A stretch of 64,000 bases of DNA from Tenacibaculum discolor (GTDB lineage: Bacteria; Bacteroidota; Bacteroidia; Flavobacteriales; Flavobacteriaceae). The stretch covers positions 1-64,000 of the forward strand of contig NZ_RCCS01000011.1 of NCBI RefSeq assembly GCF_003664185.1, read 5' to 3'. The notes beneath the pieces were generated by a model. The model was not told the DNA's origin, searched no databases, and saw nothing but the letters and a program-made list of their open reading frames with translations. Both the position numbers and the translations under genes were made by a program. Below, piece after piece: positions 52,896 through 62,175 of this stretch. Within the stretch, counting starts at the first letter, position 1. The number at the start of each line of letters is the position of its first letter.

Positions 52896-55364
52896 ATGAA
52901 AAAACTATTTTTCTTTTTAGTCTTAATAACTTCCTTGGCTGTTAAAGCTCAAAGTACAGGTAGTATTGAAGGGGTAATTACAGATGTTAACGGAGTTCCT
53001 TTAGGCGGCGCCACAGTATATATTAAAAGTATAGATAAAGGAATTGATACAGATTTTGATGGGAAATTTGCGATTGAAAATATAAAAACAGGAACTTATA
53101 ATGTGTCTATTTCATTTGTAGGCTTTGAAAGTGTAGTAAAAACAGTTGCTGTTGAAAAAGGGAAGAAAGTACAATTAAATGTTTCTTTAAAAGAAGCAAG
53201 TAGTGTTTTAGATGAAGTCATCTTAACTGCAAATAAAAAACCGCAAAAAAGAACAGAAGTTCCAGCTACAGTTAGTGTTATTAATGCTAAAGATATTCAA
53301 GACTTTCCAAGTTTTAATATTGGAGAATTAGCAGCAAGACAAAAAGGGGTTGACTTTGTACGTAGCGGAGTTTTAGGAACAGGGATAAATATTCGTGGAT
53401 TTAACTCGGCTTTTAACTCAAAAAACTTACAAATGACTGATGATAGGGTTTCTATGTTAATTGCTACAGGGTTGCCTTATGGTTCTTTTTCAACAGTAAC
53501 CAAAGATGATGTTGAGCGTGTTGAGATCTTATTAGGTCCTAATGGTACATTATATGGTCCAAATGCGCATAATGGTTTAGTAAGCACAATAACTAAAAAC
53601 CCAAGAACTTCTGAAGGAACAACAATTGCATTTGGAGCAGGAAGTCAAAATGTAATTACAGGAAGATTACGTCACGCACAGGTGTTAAGTGATAAGTTTG
53701 CATATAAAATTCATTTAGAAAGTACACAAGGAACAGAGTTTGAGTATGTAGATAGTGTTTATGTGGGAACTAAAGCATATGGAGAGAAAAACCTAGATCG
53801 TGATTTTAATGCTTTAAAGTATGGAGCTTCTCTATATTTTAGACCTAACACAAGCTCTGAAATAACAGCATATTATGGGCATAGTAATAACACCAATTTA
53901 GCTGTAACCAACGCAGGACGTAACCAAATTAAAGACTGGACATTAGATATTGCTCAACTGAAGTATGTGTCTAAGAATTTCTTTGCTAATGCATACTATA
54001 CGTGGAGTAAAACGGATGATACTTACGCTATTAATCAACGTACACAAAACTATGTATCGTTTATTGAAAATGGGTTTTCTGAAGAAGAATCTTGGAGTAG
54101 AGCATTGTATGAACAATGGGTGCCTGTATATGGGGTAGCTATACCAAGAGGAGCGTTGTTTAAAGATGCTTCAGAGAGGTTTAATGCAGAGGCGCAGTAT
54201 AATAATAATTGGGGTGATTTTTACTTAACAACTGGAGTGCAGTATCAATTGGATATGGCTGACTCTAAAGGGACTTATTTGTTGGATCAAGAGGGATCTA
54301 TAGATATAGCCCAAAAAGGAGTGTACGGTCAATTTGAATATAAATTAGATTCAGGTTGGAAATTTCTAGCAGGGGTAAGATTGGATAACCATGATTTATA
54401 CGGAACCAACTTTTTACCAAAAGCAGCAATAACAAAAACTATTGATGCGGGTACGTTTAGGTTAACCTATGGTAGAGGTATGGCTGTACCTTCAATATTA
54501 AACTTAAAGGGGAATTTATTTGGGGGGTTAGTGTTAGGAAACGGTGAAGGATTTACATTAACGGACGGTACTAAAATAGATAAGTTAGAAGTAGAAACTA
54601 TTAATTCTTTTGAATTTGGATTTAATGGAAAGCTGTCGGATAAGTTTTTTATCGATGCTAGTGCCTACTACAATATGTCAGAAAATTTCATTAGTCCGTT
54701 ACGTAATATAGTTGATGCGGCTAATGGAAATTACGTAACTCATATGGGGGAACAACCTATTGATGAGGTTTCAGCAGGGGCTAGTGCTTCACCGTTTTTA
54801 TTAACGTATAGTAATTTTGGAAATGTAGATACTTATGGGGTTGATCTAGGTTTGAATTATTATTTCACTGATGCGATTAGAACGTCGTTAAATTACTCAT
54901 ACTTCGGAAGAAGTTTAGATAAAGATGACCTAGGGAATGATGGTAATTTGGATGGAGTTGTCTTAGAAAGTGAACTACCTATTAATACACCAGAAAATAA
55001 ACTTAGCTTAGGCTTGCATTATGGAGGGAAGAAGCTATACGGAGCTCTTTTTGGTCGTTGGGTGCAAGATTATGACTTCTTTTCAGGGATTAATGTAGCC
55101 TCAAAAACACAAGATTTGGATGGAGATGGTGTAAACGAAATTGTTGAAAATGCTCGCGTAGGAAGAACTTGGAACTATGGTCCGTTAGGTGGCTTTACTG
55201 TAGATGCAAACCTAGGATATAATCTAAACGATAACGTTTCAGTTGGGGTTAATGTTAGTAATATTTTTGATGCGAGTATAAGAGAGTTTGTTGCTTCACC
55301 AGAAATAGGAAGGTTAATTTCATTCGAGTTGAAATATAATTTCAATGCGTTTAAGAAAAAATAA
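52896..55364 (+). CDS. TonB-dependent receptor of the putative 3-hydroxybutyrate-ester locus
   Basis: 822 residues. Signal peptide (MKKLFFFLVLITSLAVKAQS), CarboxypepD_reg-like domain (about 20-105: GVPLGGATVYIKSIDKGIDT, ISFVGFESVVKTVAV), plug (about 115-230: NIRGFNSAFNSKNLQMTDDR, DVERVEILLGPNGTLYGPNA) and barrel with a C-terminal Phe-rich last strand (LISFELKYNFNAFKKK). It should bring a substrate across the outer membrane. No SusD partner, so it is not a glycan SusC/D system. Its upstream region shares an AGTCACACT motif with that of the symporter gene; two downstream genes encode a hydrolase and a 3-hydroxybutyrate dehydrogenase. Confidence 0.92.
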   Translation: MKKLFFFLVLITSLAVKAQSTGSIEGVITDVNGVPLGGATVYIKSIDKGIDTDFDGKFAIENIKTGTYNVSISFVGFESVVKTVAVEKGKKVQLNVSLKEASSVLDEVILTANKKPQKRTEVPATVSVINAKDIQDFPSFNIGELAARQKGVDFVRSGVLGTGINIRGFNSAFNSKNLQMTDDRVSMLIATGLPYGSFSTVTKDDVERVEILLGPNGTLYGPNAHNGLVSTITKNPRTSEGTTIAFGAGSQNVITGRLRHAQVLSDKFAYKIHLESTQGTEFEYVDSVYVGTKAYGEKNLDRDFNALKYGASLYFRPNTSSEITAYYGHSNNTNLAVTNAGRNQIKDWTLDIAQLKYVSKNFFANAYYTWSKTDDTYAINQRTQNYVSFIENGFSEEESWSRALYEQWVPVYGVAIPRGALFKDASERFNAEAQYNNNWGDFYLTTGVQYQLDMADSKGTYLLDQEGSIDIAQKGVYGQFEYKLDSGWKFLAGVRLDNHDLYGTNFLPKAAITKTIDAGTFRLTYGRGMAVPSILNLKGNLFGGLVLGNGEGFTLTDGTKIDKLEVETINSFEFGFNGKLSDKFFIDASAYYNMSENFISPLRNIVDAANGNYVTHMGEQPIDEVSAGASASPFLLTYSNFGNVDTYGVDLGLNYYFTDAIRTSLNYSYFGRSLDKDDLGNDGNLDGVVLESELPINTPENKLSLGLHYGGKKLYGALFGRWVQDYDFFSGINVASKTQDLDGDGVNEIVENARVGRTWNYGPLGGFTVDANLGYNLNDNVSVGVNVSNIFDASIREFVASPEIGRLISFELKYNFNAFKKK

Positions 55365-55389
55365 AGCCAATCAATTAAGCCTATAGAGT

Positions 55390-56172
55390 ATGCCAAAAAT
55401 AAAAGTAAATAAAATAGAGCTTAATTATGAAGAATATGGGAAAGGCGAAGTTCTTTTGTTTCTTCATGGGTTAGGTTCTACCCAGGCAGATTGGGATGCA
55501 CAAGTTCCTTTCTTTTCAAAAAAATATCGTGTTGTGGTAGTAGATCTTAGAGGGCATGGAAAAACATCCATTCCTTCTAAGGATTATGGAGTAAGATTTA
55601 TGACTGAGGATATTAAGCAGTTGTTAGATGTTTTAAAAATAGAAAAAACTAGCGTTGTAGGATTCTCTATGGGAGGAGCTGTAGCCTTTCAACTAGCGTA
55701 CGATAGCCCTGAAAAAATAAAGAACTTGGTAATTGTAAATAGTGGTCCAGATTTCAATAATATGGGAAAGATAGGAGAAGATCTATTGAATAACAGAACA
55801 GAGTTTTTAAAAACAAAAGGATTAAGCGCTTTAGCAAAAGAAATAGCATATAATATGTTTCCTGAAGATGCTCAGGTTGATATGAGAAATCAATTTGAAG
55901 AACGATGTAAGAAGAATGATTATGATGCGTATTATAATTCATTTGTTACACTAATGAATTGGGGCTTGGGAGATAAATTAAAAGAAATTAAAACTAGAAC
56001 ACTAATTGTAGCTTCCGATATGGACTATACTCCTGTTTCGTTTAAAGAAGAATACGTTAAAAGAATGCCTAACGCAGAATTGAGTGTCATTAAAAACTCA
56101 AGACACGGAACAGTTATAGATCAGCCAAAGGAATTTAATAAAGTACTCGAAAATTTTTTAAACTATGAATAA
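55390..56172 (+). CDS. Cytoplasmic alpha/beta hydrolase
   Basis: 260 residues, no signal peptide. Complete catalytic set: oxyanion FLHGLGSTQADWDAQVP, VVDLRGHGKTSIPSKDYG, nucleophile elbow GFSMGGAVAFQLAY (Ser about 93), Asp in IVASDMDYTPVSFKEEY and His in KNSRHGTVIDQPKEFN. Closest by appearance to the 3-oxoadipate enol-lactonase/esterase group. It overlaps the following dehydrogenase gene by 8 bases, so a product made by this enzyme may feed the dehydrogenase. Distinct from the exported hydrolase at 50380-51324. Confidence 0.9.
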   Translation: MPKIKVNKIELNYEEYGKGEVLLFLHGLGSTQADWDAQVPFFSKKYRVVVVDLRGHGKTSIPSKDYGVRFMTEDIKQLLDVLKIEKTSVVGFSMGGAVAFQLAYDSPEKIKNLVIVNSGPDFNNMGKIGEDLLNNRTEFLKTKGLSALAKEIAYNMFPEDAQVDMRNQFEERCKKNDYDAYYNSFVTLMNWGLGDKLKEIKTRTLIVASDMDYTPVSFKEEYVKRMPNAELSVIKNSRHGTVIDQPKEFNKVLENFLNYE

Positions 56173-56935
56173 AGTAGCGTTAATAACAGGTAGTACTAGT
56201 GGTATCGGTTTAGGTATTGCAGAAGGTTTTGCCAAAGCAGGTTATAGTATTATGTTTCATGGTTTAGAGGCTAATGGAGCTAACATAGCTAAACAAGTAG
56301 GTGATAAGTATAATGTAGAAGTTTCTTTTTCAAATGCAAATTTACTCGTTGCAGATGAGGTTGAGAAATTAATTGAGCAAACAATAAAGAAGTTCGGAAT
56401 GTTGCATATACTTGTTAACAATGCAGGAATACAGTATGTTGCTCCAATAGAAGATTTTCCAAATAATAAGTATGAAAATATCATCGCCATTAATATGAAT
56501 GCTGCTTTCTATGCTTCCAAAAAAGCATGGAGCTTTATGAAAAATCAGAATTTTGGAAGAATAATTAATGTCTCATCTGTTCATGGTTTAAGAGCATCCG
56601 AATTTAAAACAGCGTATGTGGCTTCAAAACATGGTGTAATAGGTATGACTAAAGTGTTGGCTTTAGAAGGAGCACCATATAACATAACATGTAATGCAAT
56701 TTGTCCAGGATACGTAAAAACACCTTTAGTAGAAGGTCAAATAAAAGACCAAGCTAAAGCACATAATATGTCTGCAGAGGAAGTTGTAGAGAAAGTAATG
56801 CTAAAAAAACAAGCTGTAAAAGAATTTGTTTCGTTGGAAACAATTACAGATATGGCTTTGTTGTTGGCAAAAGACAGTTCTTCAACCATAACAGGAACCT
56901 CATTTGCTTTAGATGGGGGTTGGAGTGCTCAATAA
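56165..56935 (+). CDS. 3-hydroxybutyrate dehydrogenase (SDR family)
   Basis: 256 residues, classical short-chain dehydrogenase. Cofactor motif ALITGSTSGIGLGIAEGFAK (TGxxxGxG), NNAGIQYVAPIEDFP, then the catalytic Ser in INVSSVHGLRAS and Tyr/Lys in AYVASKHGVIGMTK. The wording GIQYVAPIEDFP, SSVHGLRAS, NAICPGYVKTPLVE and ITGTSFALDGGWSAQ is characteristic of bacterial D-3-hydroxybutyrate dehydrogenases (BDH). It oxidises 3-hydroxybutyrate to acetoacetate with NAD. Last gene of the locus, followed by a terminator. Confidence 0.9.
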   Translation: MNKVALITGSTSGIGLGIAEGFAKAGYSIMFHGLEANGANIAKQVGDKYNVEVSFSNANLLVADEVEKLIEQTIKKFGMLHILVNNAGIQYVAPIEDFPNNKYENIIAINMNAAFYASKKAWSFMKNQNFGRIINVSSVHGLRASEFKTAYVASKHGVIGMTKVLALEGAPYNITCNAICPGYVKTPLVEGQIKDQAKAHNMSAEEVVEKVMLKKQAVKEFVSLETITDMALLLAKDSSSTITGTSFALDGGWSAQ

Positions 56936-57045
56936 CATTAAAAACTATTGTTTCTTTAATTTTTGAATATATGAGAACACAGCGGACAAGTTTATTTTTT
57001 AAGTAGATAAGGCAGCTGCGTGAACTTTAAGTTTAGTTAAAACAA

Positions 57046-57080
57046 AAAGCCAATCTATTTATAGATTGGCTTTTGCTTTT
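57046..57080. terminator. Terminator downstream of the 3-hydroxybutyrate dehydrogenase gene
   Basis: AAAAGCCAATCTAT, TT-type loop, ATAGATTGGCTTTT with a further T tract; it may also end the leftward tRNA transcript. Confidence 0.85.
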
Positions 57081-57083
57081 CTG

Positions 57084-57157
57084 CTCCCCCTCTTGGGCTC
57101 GAACCAAGGACCCTCTGATTAACAGTCAGATGCTCTAACCAACTGAGCTAAGGAGGA
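57084..57157 (-). tRNA. tRNA-Asn (anticodon GTT), copy 1
   Basis: 74 nt. Acceptor stem TCCTCCT/AGGGGGA with discriminator G, D-arm AGCTCAGTTGGTTAGAGC, anticodon stem-loop with CTGTTAA (anticodon GTT) and T-arm with GGTTCGAGC. CCA is not encoded. Identical in the core to copy 2. Confidence 0.95.
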
Positions 57158-57217
57158 ATGTTCATATAGAACAATATATATGTGTTGTAGAAATTATCGG
57201 CTTCTACGTTGCCTTTG

Positions 57218-57291
57218 CTCCCCCTCTTGGGCTCGAACCAAGGACCCTCTGATTAACAGTCAGATGCTCTAACCAACTGAGCTAAGGAGGA
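57218..57291 (-). tRNA. tRNA-Asn (anticodon GTT), copy 2
   Basis: Same 74-nt sequence as copy 1, 60 bases away on the same strand, a tandem duplicate. Confidence 0.95.
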
Positions 57292-57515
57292 ATTTAAAAC
57301 ATACTTGTCTTAAAATGCGAGTGCAAATTTAAGTGCTTTTTTTATATCTGCAAATTATTTTTAATAAAAAGTATATGTATTTTTTTTTGTTTCTGAATTT
57401 CAGTTATTTATTTTTTACAGGAAAGATGCTTTTAACTGAAATTTAACAAAAAGCGAATACTCGTTAAAGAGTTTAAAATTAGACTAAAAAGGAATGGTAT
57501 TTTTCGTAAAAGTTG

Positions 57516-57523
57516 TACTTTTG
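57516..57523 (+). promoter_or_regulatory. -7 element upstream of sucA
   Basis: TACTTTTG, an exact TAnnTTTG, about 40 bases before the ATG at 57564; no clear TTG at -33. Confidence 0.5.
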
Positions 57524-57563
57524 TCACCATTATTCTTATAGATAGAAAAGTATAACAAAATAT

Positions 57564-60290
57564 ATGGACAAGTTTTCGTTCTTAAACGCAGTACATGCAG
57601 GTTTTATAGGTGATTTGTATGAACAATATCAAAAAAATCCTGATGCGATAGAACCAAGTTGGAGAAGTTTTTTTCAAGGATATGATTTGGCTAACGAGAA
57701 TTACTCATTAACAGATGAAGAAGTTTCGGTAGAAGTCCCTGAAGAAGTACGTAAAGAATTTTTAGTAATCGATTTAATCAATGGTTACCGTACCCGTGGT
57801 CATTTGTTTACCAAAACAAACCCAGTACGAAATAGAAGAACTTACACCCCAACATTAGATATTGAAAATTTTGGGTTAAATCAATCAGATTTATCTAAGG
57901 TTTTTAGTGCAGGAGAAATTTTAGGGATAGGACCTAAAAGTTTAGCAGAAATTATTAACTACTTAAAGTCTGTTTTCTGCGAAAGCATCGGAGTAGAGTA
58001 CATGTATGTACGAAATCCTGAAGAGTTAAAGTGGTGGAATGAGCGTTTAAATAAAAACGCAAACCATCCTAGTTACGATGTAGAGTCTAAGAAATATATT
58101 CTTACGAAACTAAACCAAGCTTCAACATTTGAAAGTTTTTTACAAACAAAATATGTAGGTCAAAAGCGATTCTCTGTTGAGGGAGGAGAAACATTAATTC
58201 CAGGAGTAAGTGTAGCTTTAAGAGATGCAGCAGAAGAATATGGAGTAGAAGAGTGTGTGTTAGGAATGGCACACCGTGGACGCTTAAATACTTTAGTGAA
58301 CATCTTCAAAAAACCAATTCGCGATCTATTTAGTGAGTTTGAAGGTAAAGACTTTGAAGATCAAGAAATAGATGGAGATGTTAAGTATCACCTAGGTTTA
58401 ACGCTTAGTAAAGCATATCAAGGTGGGCAAAAGATGAAGATGAACTTAGTTCCAAACCCATCTCACTTAGAAACAGTTGATGCTGTTGCAGAAGGAATCG
58501 TTAGAGCTAAAATAGATAAAGACTACGAAGGGAACGAAAATAAAATACTTCCAATTTTAGTACATGGTGATGCGGCAGTAGCAGCTCAAGGAATAGTGTA
58601 CGAAGTTGTGCAAATGGCACAATTAAATGGATACAAAACGGGAGGTACTATTCACATTGTGGTAAACAATCAAGTAGGGTTTACAACCAATTACTTAGAT
58701 GCGCGTTCAAGTACATATTGTACAGATATAGCTAAAGTTACGTTGTCTCCAGTACTACATGTAAATGCAGACGATGCAGAAGCAGTATGTCACGCAATGG
58801 AAATGGCAGTTGAATATCGTATGAAATTCAATAAAGATATTTTTATTGACTTATTAGGATATCGTAAGTATGGGCATAACGAAGGTGATGAGCCACGTTT
58901 TACGCAACCAAAATTATACAAAGCAATTTCTAAGCATAAAAATGCAAGAGAAATTTATGCAAATAAATTAATTGAAGAAGGAAGCATAACAGCGGACTAC
59001 TTACAGAAAATTACAGATGAATTTAAGGCGCATTTAGAAGCTGAGTTTTCAGAATCTAAAAAGAAAGAAACGTCTAAAATTCAAGAATTCATGCCTGATG
59101 TATGGGAAGGGTTTGTACGCAAGCAATTGCAAGAAATGTTACAACCTGTAGATACAACTTATTCGGTAGAAGACTTAAAAGGAATCGCAAGAGTTATTTC
59201 AAAAACACCAGAAGGACATAAATTTGTTCGTAAGGCAGAACGTATCTTAAAGGGACGTGAAAAAATGGTTTTTGAAGATAATTTATTAGATTGGGGTACT
59301 GCTGAAAACTTGGCATACGGTACGTTATTAGAAGAAGGATACGATGTGCGTATTTCTGGAGAAGATGTAGAAAGAGGAACATTCTCTCACCGTCATGCAA
59401 TTATGCGTGATGAAGAAACCTTAGAGCGTGTTAATTTATTAAACACTAACCCAAAGAATAAAGGAGAGATGACAATTTATAACTCTCACTTATCAGAATA
59501 CGGCGTATTAGGTTTTGATTACGGATATGCAATGGCAGCTCCAAATACCTTAACCATTTGGGAAGCTCAGTTTGGTGATTTTGCCAACGGTGCACAAATT
59601 ATGTTCGACCAATATATATCTTCAGCAGAAGATAAATGGAAGTTACAAAACGGATTGGTAATGTTATTACCTCACGGGTATGAAGGTCAAGGACCAGAGC
59701 ACTCGTCAGGAAGAATAGAACGTTTCTTACAATCATCATCAACTGATAACTGGACAATAGCAAACTGTTCTACACCAGCAAACATGTACCACATTTTGCG
59801 TCGTCAGATGAAACGTGATTTTAGAAAACCATTAATTGTTTTCACACCAAAAAGTTTATTACGTTTACCAAAAGCTGTAAATTCTATTGAAGATTTAGCA
59901 AATGGAACTTTCCAAGAAGTAATTGATGATACTATCGATACATCAAAAGCTAAGAAAATGGTGTTCTGTACAGGTAAATTCTATTACGATTTATTAGCTG
60001 AGCGTGAAAAATTAGGAAGAGAAGATGTAGCTTTAGTTCGTATAGAGCAATTATTCCCATTACACAATGATAAGATCAAAGAGGTAATGGATAAGTATCC
60101 AAATGTAGAGCGTTACGTTTGGGCACAAGAAGAACCAAAAAATATGGGAGCCTGGGGTTATATGTTAGAACGTTTTGAATTAGCTAGGTTAGAATGTGCT
60201 TCGGAAGAGTATCGTTCGGCACCAGCAGCAGGTTCAAGTGCACGTTTTAAAAGACGTCATCAAGCTATTATAGATAAGGTTTTTGATTAA
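57564..60290 (+). CDS. sucA: 2-oxoglutarate dehydrogenase E1 component
   Basis: 908 residues. N-terminal lipoyl-synthase-type peptide FLNAVHAGFIGDLYEQYQKN with SWRSFFQGY, then the E1 domain (about 190-500: GMAHRGRLNTLVNIFKKP, VHGDAAVAAQGIVYE with the GD of the TPP/Mg site, and HNEGDEPRFTQPKLY), the transketolase pyrimidine-binding domain (about 575-770: SGEDVERGTFSHRHA, SEYGVLGFDYGYAM, EGQGPEHSSGRIERFL) and a C-terminal domain. Decarboxylates 2-oxoglutarate in the TCA cycle. sucB follows after 117 bases containing an unusual insert. Confidence 0.97.
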   Translation: MDKFSFLNAVHAGFIGDLYEQYQKNPDAIEPSWRSFFQGYDLANENYSLTDEEVSVEVPEEVRKEFLVIDLINGYRTRGHLFTKTNPVRNRRTYTPTLDIENFGLNQSDLSKVFSAGEILGIGPKSLAEIINYLKSVFCESIGVEYMYVRNPEELKWWNERLNKNANHPSYDVESKKYILTKLNQASTFESFLQTKYVGQKRFSVEGGETLIPGVSVALRDAAEEYGVEECVLGMAHRGRLNTLVNIFKKPIRDLFSEFEGKDFEDQEIDGDVKYHLGLTLSKAYQGGQKMKMNLVPNPSHLETVDAVAEGIVRAKIDKDYEGNENKILPILVHGDAAVAAQGIVYEVVQMAQLNGYKTGGTIHIVVNNQVGFTTNYLDARSSTYCTDIAKVTLSPVLHVNADDAEAVCHAMEMAVEYRMKFNKDIFIDLLGYRKYGHNEGDEPRFTQPKLYKAISKHKNAREIYANKLIEEGSITADYLQKITDEFKAHLEAEFSESKKKETSKIQEFMPDVWEGFVRKQLQEMLQPVDTTYSVEDLKGIARVISKTPEGHKFVRKAERILKGREKMVFEDNLLDWGTAENLAYGTLLEEGYDVRISGEDVERGTFSHRHAIMRDEETLERVNLLNTNPKNKGEMTIYNSHLSEYGVLGFDYGYAMAAPNTLTIWEAQFGDFANGAQIMFDQYISSAEDKWKLQNGLVMLLPHGYEGQGPEHSSGRIERFLQSSSTDNWTIANCSTPANMYHILRRQMKRDFRKPLIVFTPKSLLRLPKAVNSIEDLANGTFQEVIDDTIDTSKAKKMVFCTGKFYYDLLAEREKLGREDVALVRIEQLFPLHNDKIKEVMDKYPNVERYVWAQEEPKNMGAWGYMLERFELARLECASEEYRSAPAAGSSARFKRRHQAIIDKVFD

Positions 60291-60300
60291 AAATTAAAAT

Positions 60301-60362
60301 GCGTAAGGGATTGTAGCAAGCTACCATGTAGCGCGAAAAGCCCGACCCGATAGGGAACGCCC
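60301..60362. repeat. GC-rich repeat-like insert between sucA and sucB
   Basis: A 62-base stretch much more GC-rich than its surroundings, beginning GCGTAAGGGATTG and ending GGGAACGCCC. Internal small stems are visible (GTAG/CTAC, CCC-GATA-GGG, outer GCGT/ACGC). It has no coding potential and resembles a dispersed intergenic repeat. Confidence 0.45.
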
Positions 60363-60407
60363 AAATAAAAGAAATAAAATAATTCAGATATATAAAATTT
60401 AGAACTG

Positions 60408-61616
60408 ATGGTTTTAGAAATGAAAGTTCCTTCTCCGGGGGAATCAATTACAGAAGTAGAAATTGCAACTTGGTTAGTTGAAGATGGTGATTACGTTGAG
60501 AAAGATCAACCAATTGCTGAAGTAGATTCTGACAAAGCAACGTTAGAATTGCCTGCGGAAGAAAGCGGAATAATCACTTTAAAAGCTGAAGAAGGTGATG
60601 CAGTAGCAGTAGGTGCAGTAGTTTGTCATATTGATATGGATGCTGCAAAACCAGAAGGAACTGGAGCACCAAAAGCTGAGGCGCCAAAAGCTGAAGAGAA
60701 AAAAGAAGCACCTAAAGCTGAACCAGCTAAAGAAACATATGCAACAGGTACAGCATCTCCAGCAGCTAAAAAAGTATTAGCTGAAAAAGGAATTAGTGCA
60801 TCTGATGTTAAAGGAACAGGTAAAGACGGTCGTGTAACTAAAGAAGACGCTGTAAATGCAGTACCTTCAATGGGAACTCCAGGAATGGGATCTCGTGGTA
60901 CAGAGCGTAAAAAATTATCAATGTTACGTCGTAAGGTTGCTGAACGTTTAGTTTCTGTAAAGAATGAAACAGCAATGTTAACTACGTTTAACGAGGTAAA
61001 CATGCAGCCAATTTTCGATTTACGTAACGAGTATAAAGAAGAATTTAAAGCAAAACACGGAGTAGGTTTAGGTTTTATGTCTTTCTTTACAAAAGCAGTT
61101 GTACGTGCATTACAAATGTATCCAGCTGTTAACTCTATGATCGATGGTAAAGAAATGGTATCGTTTGATTTCCAAGATATTTCTATTGCAGTATCAGGTC
61201 CTAAAGGATTAATGGTTCCTGTTATTAGAAATGCTGAAAACTTAACATTTAGAGGAGTTGAAAGTGAAGTAAAACGTTTGGCATTACGTGCACGTGATGG
61301 TCAAATTACTGTTGATGAAATGACAGGTGGTACGTTTACTATCACTAATGGTGGTGTATTTGGTTCTATGTTATCTACACCAATTATCAACCCTCCACAA
61401 AGTGGAATTTTAGGAATGCATAATATTGTAAATCGTCCAATGGCGGTGAATGGAGAAGTAGTGATTCAGCCAATTATGTATGTAGCATTATCTTACGACC
61501 ATAGAATTATCGATGGTAAAGAATCTGTTGGTTTCTTAGTAGCTGTAAAAGAAGCGTTAGAAAACCCAGTAGAATTATTAATGGATAACAATCCTAAGAA
61601 AGCCTTAGAAATGTAA
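60408..61616 (+). CDS. sucB: 2-oxoglutarate dehydrogenase E2 (dihydrolipoamide succinyltransferase)
   Basis: 402 residues. Lipoyl domain (about 1-75) with the lipoylated Lys 43 in [11 protein letters not shown], an Ala/Pro/Glu/Lys linker (about 82-110), peripheral subunit-binding domain (about 113-150: [26 protein letters not shown]) and the catalytic domain (about 165-402) with the active-site His in [16 protein letters not shown]. Transfers the succinyl group to CoA. Single-lipoyl form typical of OdhB. Downstream of sucA; a terminator follows. Confidence 0.96.
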   Translation: MVLEMKVPSPGESITEVEIATWLVEDGDYVEKDQPIAEVDSDKATLELPAEESGIITLKAEEGDAVAVGAVVCHIDMDAAKPEGTGAPKAEAPKAEEKKEAPKAEPAKETYATGTASPAAKKVLAEKGISASDVKGTGKDGRVTKEDAVNAVPSMGTPGMGSRGTERKKLSMLRRKVAERLVSVKNETAMLTTFNEVNMQPIFDLRNEYKEEFKAKHGVGLGFMSFFTKAVVRALQMYPAVNSMIDGKEMVSFDFQDISIAVSGPKGLMVPVIRNAENLTFRGVESEVKRLALRARDGQITVDEMTGGTFTITNGGVFGSMLSTPIINPPQSGILGMHNIVNRPMAVNGEVVIQPIMYVALSYDHRIIDGKESVGFLVAVKEALENPVELLMDNNPKKALEM

Positions 61617-61641
61617 ACCAAAATTAGGTTTTATAGATATG

Positions 61642-61672
61642 AAATCCTGTACGAAAGTGCAGGATTTTTTTT
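61642..61672. terminator. Terminator after sucB
   Basis: AAATCCTGTAC, GAAA, GTGCAGGATTTTTTTTG. Confidence 0.88.
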
Positions 61673-61716
61673 GTTTAAATTTTTAGTAACTTTAATAGCT
61701 ATAAAATCAACTAATT

Positions 61717-62163
61717 ATGAAAGTTACTGAAGAAGGATTTACTGTTTACCATAACTTTCCTATAAAAGAGTTATCTAATAAAGTTTTTAAAGCAATCACA
61801 AATCCAGATGATTTGGTTCATTGGTGGCCATTAAAATGTAGTGGAGTACCTGAGTTAGGAGCAGAATATAATTTTTTCTTTGGAGAGCCATATAATTGGT
61901 ATGGAGAGGTAGTTAAGTATAAAAAAAATGAATCTTTTTATATAAAAATGACAAAGTCGGATGAAGATTGGAATCCAACTACTTTCGGTTTTGATTTGTT
62001 TGAAAAAGATGAAGGAATAACTTGGGTGCATTTTTTTCATAAAGGTTGGGTAGAACAAAACAATCATTTTAAGCACTCGTCTTATTGTTGGGCATTGTTA
62101 TTAAATGGGCTTAAAAATTATGTGGAAAAAGGAATTATTATACCTTTTGAAGAAAGAAATTAA
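61717..62163 (+). CDS. SRPBCC/AHSA1-like domain protein
   Basis: 148 residues. A single ligand-binding helix-grip domain: FTVYHNFPIKELSNKVFKAI, TNPDDLVHWWPLKCSGVPEL, EGITWVHFFHKGWVEQ and the C-terminal long helix YCWALLLNGLKNYVEKG, the pattern of AHSA1/polyketide-cyclase-like proteins. The ligand is unknown. It is followed after 12 bases by a VOC-family gene, likely one operon. Confidence 0.88.
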   Translation: MKVTEEGFTVYHNFPIKELSNKVFKAITNPDDLVHWWPLKCSGVPELGAEYNFFFGEPYNWYGEVVKYKKNESFYIKMTKSDEDWNPTTFGFDLFEKDEGITWVHFFHKGWVEQNNHFKHSSYCWALLLNGLKNYVEKGIIIPFEERN

Positions 62164-62175
62164 AATTAATAGATT

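Larger units (their letters stand above)
56936..57563. other. Non-coding stretch: terminator, two tRNA genes and sucA promoter region
   Basis: No protein gene is seen here. It holds the terminator at 57046-57080, two tRNA-Asn genes on the minus strand and an AT-rich region (57300-57560) that contains the sucA promoter. Confidence 0.7.

Noticed and set aside
47391..56935. SusC/SusD-type polysaccharide utilisation locus
   Set aside because: There is a TonB receptor but no SusD, glycoside hydrolase, polysaccharide lyase or sulfatase; the enzymes act on esters and hydroxyacids.
57084..57291. Integration site of a mobile element at the tRNA-Asn pair
   Set aside because: No integrase, phage-like gene or direct repeat of a tRNA 3' end is present nearby; the neighbours are housekeeping and metabolic genes.
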